NCBI GenBank assembly: GCA_002491195.1
Contig: DKVL01000054.1
Coordinates: forward strand, 1-11,126
Direction of reading: 5' to 3'
DNA from: Lachnospiraceae bacterium UBA7179
GTDB taxonomy: Bacteria > Bacillota > Clostridia > Lachnospirales > Lachnospiraceae
Length of the DNA stretch: 11,126 nt
Part shown: piece after piece, positions 7,010-11,126 of the stretch
Numbering within the stretch: position 1 is the first letter of the stretch
Layout: each line of letters starts with the position of its first letter
Made by a program: the position numbers and the translations under genes
Notes under the pieces: model-generated
The model's database searches: none
What the model was told of the DNA's origin: nothing
What the model saw: the letters and a program-made list of their open reading frames with translations, nothing else

Positions 7010-8809
7010 ATGATACATGAATTTATAAAGACATTATTGTCTCTGTCTGTTTCCGGCACACTGCTGATGCTGCTGATCCGGGGATTAAAACCGTTATACA
7101 AAAACAGGTTCAGTCAACATTGGCAGTATTATATCTGGCTCCTTGTTGCGTTGCGGTTCCTGCTGCCGGTTACACCAGATGTCACGATTGTTGGAAGTCT
7201 CTTTCAAAAACTGAATGAACCCTCGACAGAGCTCAATATCGTAAATACAACAACCCTGTACTACAACATGCAGATTGAACCGCAGGAAAAGACCAGTCCA
7301 GCCGCATCAATGGCATGGCACTGCTCTCCTGACAGATACACCTGTCTATTTTATGCATGGCTCACTCTCACAATCATCCTTTGGGTACGCAGGATAACTG
7401 TTTACCAGGGCTTTACCCAATGGTTGAAAGCAGGAAACAAAGAAGTATCGGACATGAAAACGCTCAATTTGCTGTCAGATTGCAAAGAATCATTAAGGAT
7501 CAAGGCAAGAATAAGACTGTACCGGAATGCAATGATCACTTCCCCCATCATGACTGGCATTTTTCACCCAGGCATTATTTTGCCAGTGAAAGAACTGGAC
7601 CGTAAAGAATTGTCCTATATTTTTACACATGAACTGATTCATTATAAAAAGAAAGATCTGTTTTACAAATGGCTGATACAGGCCGTTACCTGTATTCACT
7701 GGTTTAATCCCTTTGTATACCTGTTGGGAAAGGAGGTGAACAGAACTTGTGAATTGTCCTGCGATGAAGCAGTTGTATCCATGCTGGACAATCAGGCCAA
7801 ACGAGAATATGGAGATCTGCTGATCTCGTTTGTGAGAGCAGACAGTCCGTATCAAAATCCAATGTCATCTGTTCCTTTAACGGAAGGAGCAGAACAGCTC
7901 ATAGAAAGGTTAGGTGCTATTATGAAGTCTCAAAAGAAAACAAAATCAATCAAAGTGATTACCGCTCTTTTCACTTGCATCCTTTGCATCTGCTTTGCAG
8001 CAGCCGGCGCATATGCCGCGCCAGGGCGGACGGAAGAAACGATCATGCAGGAGCTGGAACAGGGCGAGCAGAGCATGGAAGAACAGGAACTATCTGTCAG
8101 TTATGACAAAGATTATGAATCTGTATACACACAGGAGGGATATTTCTACAACTCATACATTATCGAAATAGGCTGGAACGTAAATGGTGACAGATATTCC
8201 AACCAGACAGAACTGGTGCTGAATAACGGTTCGACAATGAAAGTATATTTTGCCGATACTGCAATGAATATGATCACCGACCAGAATACAGCCACTGCGA
8301 TCGCCGGATTATTGTCGCACCTGAAGAATTTAAACAGTTATCCGACAATAGAAGCGCCGCTTATTACAAAGATTATCGATACACGCGACAAGAATCTGCC
8401 GGCCTTGCGGGAAGATCTGTATCAGGCCGGGGATGTCTGCGGCTTTTCTGCCCTCTTCTCCCTTTTAGATGAAGCAGAACAAAAAGAATGGTATCAGAAA
8501 CTATATGATGCTGGTCAGACTGCCTTCTTTGCATCCGTGATCAAATATATGAATCCGGACTTACTCTCAGTCTATGCAGATCAAATCGATCAGGACGCAA
8601 AAACGAGTTTTCTTTCTGTCATTCTGAATTATCTGCAGCCAGATACGATAAAGCAGTATGCCAAACAATATTATGCAGCAGATGACATTGCCCGTTTTAC
8701 AGTTATCTTTCCATACCTGTCAGAAGAGGAACAACAGGATTGGCTCAAAAAAGCACAGGCAGATCAAAATAATAAATTTATTATGGCATTGTCCGGTTAT
8801 TTGTCTTGA
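7010..8809 (+). CDS. BlaR1/MecR1-like M56 metalloprotease sensor with 28-residue helical repeats
   Basis: This 599-residue membrane protein has the BlaR1/MecR1 peptidase layout: helices at about 7-28, 38-55 and 110-130, then the cytoplasmic zinc protease with HELIH (H207, E208, H211) and the third ligand in CELSCDE (E248), then WFNPFVYLL and a final helix at about 313-335 that places the rest outside. BlaR1 proteins sense a signal outside and cleave a BlaI-type repressor. Here the sensor is not a penicillin-binding domain: after a beta-like segment (about 360-440) come four complete 28-residue helical repeats (472-583) and a partial fifth (584-599). No BlaI/MecI gene is next to it, so its target is elsewhere or differs. 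I start at ATG 7010; GGGAGG at 6992-6997 lies 12 bases upstream. An in-frame GTG at 6974 has no clear site. A strong hairpin follows the stop. Confidence 0.92.
   Translation: MIHEFIKTLLSLSVSGTLLMLLIRGLKPLYKNRFSQHWQYYIWLLVALRFLLPVTPDVTIVGSLFQKLNEPSTELNIVNTTTLYYNMQIEPQEKTSPAASMAWHCSPDRYTCLFYAWLTLTIILWVRRITVYQGFTQWLKAGNKEVSDMKTLNLLSDCKESLRIKARIRLYRNAMITSPIMTGIFHPGIILPVKELDRKELSYIFTHELIHYKKKDLFYKWLIQAVTCIHWFNPFVYLLGKEVNRTCELSCDEAVVSMLDNQAKREYGDLLISFVRADSPYQNPMSSVPLTEGAEQLIERLGAIMKSQKKTKSIKVITALFTCILCICFAAAGAYAAPGRTEETIMQELEQGEQSMEEQELSVSYDKDYESVYTQEGYFYNSYIIEIGWNVNGDRYSNQTELVLNNGSTMKVYFADTAMNMITDQNTATAIAGLLSHLKNLNSYPTIEAPLITKIIDTRDKNLPALREDLYQAGDVCGFSALFSLLDEAEQKEWYQKLYDAGQTAFFASVIKYMNPDLLSVYADQIDQDAKTSFLSVILNYLQPDTIKQYAKQYYAADDIARFTVIFPYLSEEEQQDWLKKAQADQNNKFIMALSGYLS
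8423..8806 (+). repeat. Protein-level 28-residue repeats at the C-terminus of the M56 sensor
   Basis: Units begin at 8423, 8507, 8591 and 8675, each exactly 84 bases, with a partial unit from 8759 to the stop. The shared pattern is F at residue 7 or 8, a hydrophobic VI/IL pair at about 11-12, then (Y/L)(L/M) at 14-15 followed by a helix start (NPD, QPD, SEE, DEA) and Y/W at about 23. Residues 444-471 before the first unit end in REDLY, like QKLY of unit 1, and may be a worn extra unit. The DNA itself is not repeated, so the duplication is old. The pattern predicts stacked helix pairs outside the membrane. Confidence 0.7.
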
Positions 8810-8810
8810 C

Positions 8811-8851
8811 AAACTGAGCAGCCGCCCAATTTATGGACGGCTGCTCAGTTT
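8811..8851 (+). terminator. Strong hairpin after the M56 gene, shared with the convergent fragment
   Basis: A perfect 14-bp stem (AAACTGAGCAGCCG 8811-8824 / CGGCTGCTCAGTTT 8838-8851) begins one base after the M56 stop codon. The minus-strand fragment that ends at 8845 has its stop inside the right arm, so one hairpin serves both convergent units. Only short T-runs follow on either strand. Confidence 0.65.
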
Positions 8852-9146
8852 ATGTCTGCTCCGCTGTGCCCTACAGTCATTCTGCCGTTTTTTATGATGG
8901 CATTTTCGCTGGAATGGTTGGTAACGCAAAAATAATATTCTCCCGCATACGGCACGGTGAATGTTTCATTGAAATCACAACCTTTTGTCAATGATAAGGC
9001 ATGGTATTCGCCATTCATATACACGGTACCGCTTATCCAGATAAAAAAGAAGCCACTGGTTAATATTGCACGCCTGTCTGACCTCTGCCCGCTTTGAAAC
9101 TTCAATGTGATACAAATCTTGACTTTGCCTTGCGGTTGGCAAACGA
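8845..9146 (-). pseudogene. C-terminal fragment of a secreted or M56-type protein
   Basis: The frame is open from 9146 to the stop at 8845 but has no ATG start or ribosome binding site; the first usable codon is a TTG at 9105. The last 60 residues look like a real beta-sandwich tail: GTVYMNGEYHALSLTKG, then FNETFTVPYAGEYYFCVTN and NGRMTV. Such aromatic FxVPxxGxYYFxVxN endings are found at the extracytoplasmic ends of some clostridial M56 proteases and other surface proteins. Upstream the frame loses protein character and runs into the XRE-like fragment on the other strand. It is best read as the surviving 3' end of a gene cut by rearrangement. The parent family is a guess. Confidence 0.4.
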
Positions 9147-9216
9147 ATTAGAAATTGATGTGAATGAGATATGCGCCGCCAGTCCGTTCTCCGGTGCTAT
9201 TACCGAAGAAGAAATG
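9094..9216 (+). pseudogene. Possible tail of an XRE-type regulator
   Basis: The plus-strand frame that opens near 9082 reads LDFALRLANELEIDVNEI, which matches the closing helices of many XRE regulators (for example LALKLARELGVSVDEIF in general form). The helix-turn-helix part that should precede it is missing: a stop lies in frame at 9079-9081. The frame stays open to 9354 but overlaps the minus-strand 42-codon gene after 9217. I read it as a truncated remnant; the similarity is short and could be chance. Confidence 0.3.
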
Positions 9217-9345
9217 CTATGTGCTTTGATGCGTTCTATTCCACGCTTGCTTTACATCAGACTGGCGTACTCTCTCGCCAATAGATTTTACTATATTAAT
9301 CAAGTCAATTTTCTCAAAGATAGTCTCTTCTTTTTCAGCAATCAT
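9217..9345 (-). CDS. Small helical protein following the XRE gene
   Basis: A 42-codon frame begins with ATG at 9343-9345, 11 bases after the stop of the XRE gene at 9357-9680. The peptide (MIAEKEETIFEKIDLINIVK, then SIGERVRQSDVKQAW) is charged and looks helical, like a genuine coding sequence. The ribosome binding site is weak (GAAGTG in the end of the upstream gene), so translation would probably be coupled to the upstream gene. It may be a complete small protein or the start of a longer gene cut off at about 9217, where the mosaic junction lies. I do not recognise its family. Confidence 0.4.
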   Translation of the reverse strand: MIAEKEETIFEKIDLINIVKSIGERVRQSDVKQAWNRTHQST

Positions 9346-9356
9346 TATCAATAAAT

Positions 9357-9680
9357 CTACCGCACTTCTTTTAGTTCCACATAATCATCCAACAAGTCTA
9401 ATATTTTATCAAGATTATCTGTGTTGCTGAACTCTTTCATATATTGTAACTCTGGAACAAACTTATCCGCTTCATAACTTAGCAATTCTTTTTTTGTCTT
9501 TCCGAACAATTCAGCTATCTTTCCAATCTCCACTGGCGGTAGCATAAGCTTGCCCTCAAGTATTCTGCACATATCTCTGTACGTGTAATTTAATTTCTCA
9601 GCCAAATCTCCACGACTAATTCCAGAGTTCTGCATTAACGTAAAGATATTAACGCCAAGCTTTCTTCCAACGTTAGCCAT
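9357..9680 (-). CDS. XRE-family regulator, 107 residues
   Basis: The N-terminal 70 residues form a Cro/C1-type helix-turn-helix (NIFTLMQNSGISRGDLAEKL, then YRDMCRILEGKLMLPP and IAELFGKTKKELLSY). The C-terminal part (about 71-107) is charged and helical, with no recognised domain. The ATG at 9678-9680 is preceded by GGGAGGT. It has its own promoter with a palindrome over the -10 box (9735-9771), which suggests self-repression. Regulators of this kind are found in phage, integrative elements and toxin-antitoxin loci; the remnants around it fit a mobile-element setting. Its target is unknown. Confidence 0.85.
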   Translation of the reverse strand: MANVGRKLGVNIFTLMQNSGISRGDLAEKLNYTYRDMCRILEGKLMLPPVEIGKIAELFGKTKKELLSYEADKFVPELQYMKEFSNTDNLDKILDLLDDYVELKEVR

Positions 9681-9734
9681 AGTCTACCTCCCTTAATAAC
9701 ATACCGTCATTTTCCTATTTTACTCTATATATAC

Positions 9735-9771
9735 AGTATATAATATACTATTCCAAACAACTCAATGTCAA
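9735..9771 (-). promoter_or_regulatory. Promoter and probable operator of the 107-residue XRE gene
   Basis: On the minus strand, TTGACA (9766-9771) and TATATT (9742-9747) are 18 bases apart. The -10 box lies inside the palindrome AGTATA-TAA-TATACT (9735-9749). Placing an operator on the -10 box is a usual arrangement for an autoregulated repressor. Confidence 0.6.
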
Positions 9772-10128
9772 TGTTTTTCTAAAAAGTTATTTAACAATCA
9801 CCGTTCTAATGTATTTATCGGATATTTCCGCTTTTAGTATAACACATTTTTAAACTTTTGAATCATTTCAAACAGGTTTTTAAAGAACTAAATTTTTATG
9901 GCACCGTTTTGGCACCACTTACAACTTTTTCACTGTTGCAAAGTTTCAAAAAGGTCTTCCCGAAACCTCGGAAAGCCCCATAAAATTCAGCTTTTGACTG
10001 ATTACTCAATGATTGTAGCAACCCTTCCAGAATGTGTTTCCGTTTTCATGCACTATCCGGCATTATCACACATTCTAGCCTGTTTAAGGCATTTTCGACA
10101 ATGCACTACTACTCTATCCGCCTAGTTT
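9772..10128. other. Intergenic stretch with inverted repeats, no gene
   Basis: No believable gene. It holds a 9-bp perfect inverted repeat AGAATGTGT (10029-10037) / ACACATTCT (10068-10076) with an inner ATGC/GCAT, a small GCATT/AATGC stem at 10089-10105, and the doubled hexamer GGCACC (9901-9906, 9912-9917). On the minus strand the latter reads KWCQNGA in one frame, similar to the end of some clostridial tyrosine recombinases, but the frame has stops on both sides. The left end of a decayed insertion element is expected here. Confidence 0.35.
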
Positions 10129-10611
10129 TTAAACTATATTCGGATACAGTCTAGCCAGTTTGATCCTTGCATCCTGCGCCTTAAACTGCCAGTTAATCTT
10201 TACACACTCTGCATTACGCTTAATAGTCCATGCACGAACCTGTTGTCTGAAGCTTTCTAAATCCGCACATGATTTTCCCAAAGCCTGGCGGCTCATAATG
10301 CCGATTTCAATTTCAGCCATATCCAGCCAGCTTCCATGCTTCGGTGTATAATGCCATTCAAAGCGTTCTGTCAGTCTGCGTGCTTCCTCTGGCGGAAAAG
10401 CCTTATATAATGAAGCTGGAGCATGGGTATTTAGATTATCAGTAACAAGGACTATCTTTTCCGCCCGCTGGTACAGCGTGTTTTTTCTGCTTATTTTTTC
10501 AAGTATCTTTTTTACCTATATGGTTTTGTAAAAAATACCCGATCCGTCAAATATTTGTATAGTGCCATACCCCCTGATAATACGCTCTCTACTCTTCCTT
10601 GTAATAGGCAT
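10129..10611 (-). pseudogene. Decayed IS630-family transposase
   Basis: The last 128 codons (10132-10515) are the C-terminal half of an IS630 DDE transposase: IVLVTDNLNTHAPASLYKAF carries the second catalytic aspartate in the DNLNTH signature, and WHYTPKHGSWLDMAEIE carries the final glutamate, followed by INWQF and DARIKLARLYP, the usual end. A TAG stop (10516-10518) interrupts the frame. Upstream in the same frame MPITRKSRER and GYGTIQIF (to about 10611) resemble the part before the catalytic core, but the spacing to IVLV is about 30 residues too short, so there is also an internal deletion. The N-terminal helix-turn-helix and the first catalytic aspartate are missing. The element is dead. 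Terminal repeats were not found. Confidence 0.85.
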
Positions 10612-10652
10612 GATTGACAACTTCTTTGTAATCTTTCAGAAATTTCCAGTCT

Positions 10653-11018
10653 TTATCTTATGTTTACAACTGTTGCTACATCTTCTATTTTGACGTTTGA
10701 AATTGCAAATATCTCTGACAGATTACTGCTAAAAATATTGTCATTATAGGTTCCTACATCAACAATTATCAGCTTTGATTTTGCCCTCGTTACGGCAACA
10801 TAATGATTATATATACTTTCTGCATCTGACAATTTATAATCACTTGCGAATACAATAACCTGTTCAAACTCCAACCCTTTAGATGAATGAAACGTAATTG
10901 CTATCTTATCTAACTGTTCAACATTAAATGCTGGGGGAAATGATTCATCTGTTATTGTAGTATATAATTTTTCAACACCTTGATGTGTGCAGTATGCTGT
11001 TGGTCTGAATAAATGCCT
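10653..11018 (-). pseudogene. 3' fragment of a UvrD/Rep-like superfamily 1 helicase
   Basis: The open frame of 121 codons carries the two last helicase motifs: ITFHSSKGLEFEQVIVF (motif V region, 41-57) and YVAVTRAKSKLIIVD (motif VI, 73-87, with the conserved arginine). Motif V and VI in this form are typical of UvrD-type C-terminal domains. A stop at 11019-11021 closes the frame upstream and no start codon or ribosome binding site is present. In another frame, 11063-11113 reads SENMAQWFWDKGT between stops, perhaps a frameshifted earlier part. It is a degenerate gene whose 5' part lies beyond the window. The IS630 remnant lies just 3' of it. Confidence 0.8.
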
Positions 11019-11126
11019 TTATCCGATTTTTATGTATTTTTCGTTTTATCTTCATTACCTTATGTTCCTTTATCCCAAAACCACTGTGCCATGTTTTCAC
11101 TTAAAGTAAGCGCTTAATAAAATAGC

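Noticed and set aside
9898..10125. Plus-strand open frame of 75 codons.
   Set aside because: No ribosome binding site or domain; the sequence is AT-rich spacer with inverted repeats.
1..11126. CRISPR array, tRNA or rRNA genes.
   Set aside because: No regularly spaced repeats, cloverleaf or conserved rRNA stretches were seen on either strand.

Overview
The window looks like chromosomal DNA of a Gram-positive gut clostridium, probably Lachnospiraceae-like. This is inferred from strong AGGAGG-type ribosome binding sites, a TTG start behind GAGGGGG, moderate GC in the genes with AT-rich spacers, and the protein families present. No rRNA, tRNA or CRISPR array is visible.

Left part, all on the minus strand, read from about 6330 down to about 135. 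A small XRE-type regulator (5981-6187, with a good promoter at 6305-6333) is followed, after a gap filled by two tandem RNA hairpins, by a four-helix membrane protein (DUF6773-like), a NatA-type ABC ATPase and a NatB-type permease fused at its C-terminus to a CPBP (CAAX-type) intramembrane protease. These four genes look like one exporter/stress operon. Downstream lies a separate transducer gene: a 666-residue methyl-accepting chemotaxis protein whose dCache sensor carries the full amino-acid-binding motif. It starts with TTG behind a folded leader, and an 11-bp hairpin (135-163) lies beyond its stop.

Middle, plus strand. The 780 bases before 7010 hold a compact regulatory region: a 25-bp-period direct repeat, a TATAAT box, and then two perfect inverted repeats (14 bp and 11 bp) that interleave as A-B-A'-B'. 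They precede an intact BlaR1/MecR1-like M56 metalloprotease sensor (7010-8809). No BlaI/MecI-type repressor is encoded nearby. The extracytoplasmic end of this protein is a run of 28-residue helical repeats. A strong hairpin follows it.

Right part, 8845 to the end, is a mosaic of remnants and small genes: the tail of another secreted or M56-type protein on the minus strand, an XRE-like tail on the plus strand, a small XRE-type regulator with its own promoter/palindrome and a 42-codon follower, a decayed IS630-family transposase, and the 3' end of a broken UvrD-like helicase. This looks like an old mobile-element insertion zone.

The least explained items are the interleaved inverted repeats and direct repeats before the M56 gene, and the tandem hairpins between the XRE gene and the DUF6773-like gene.
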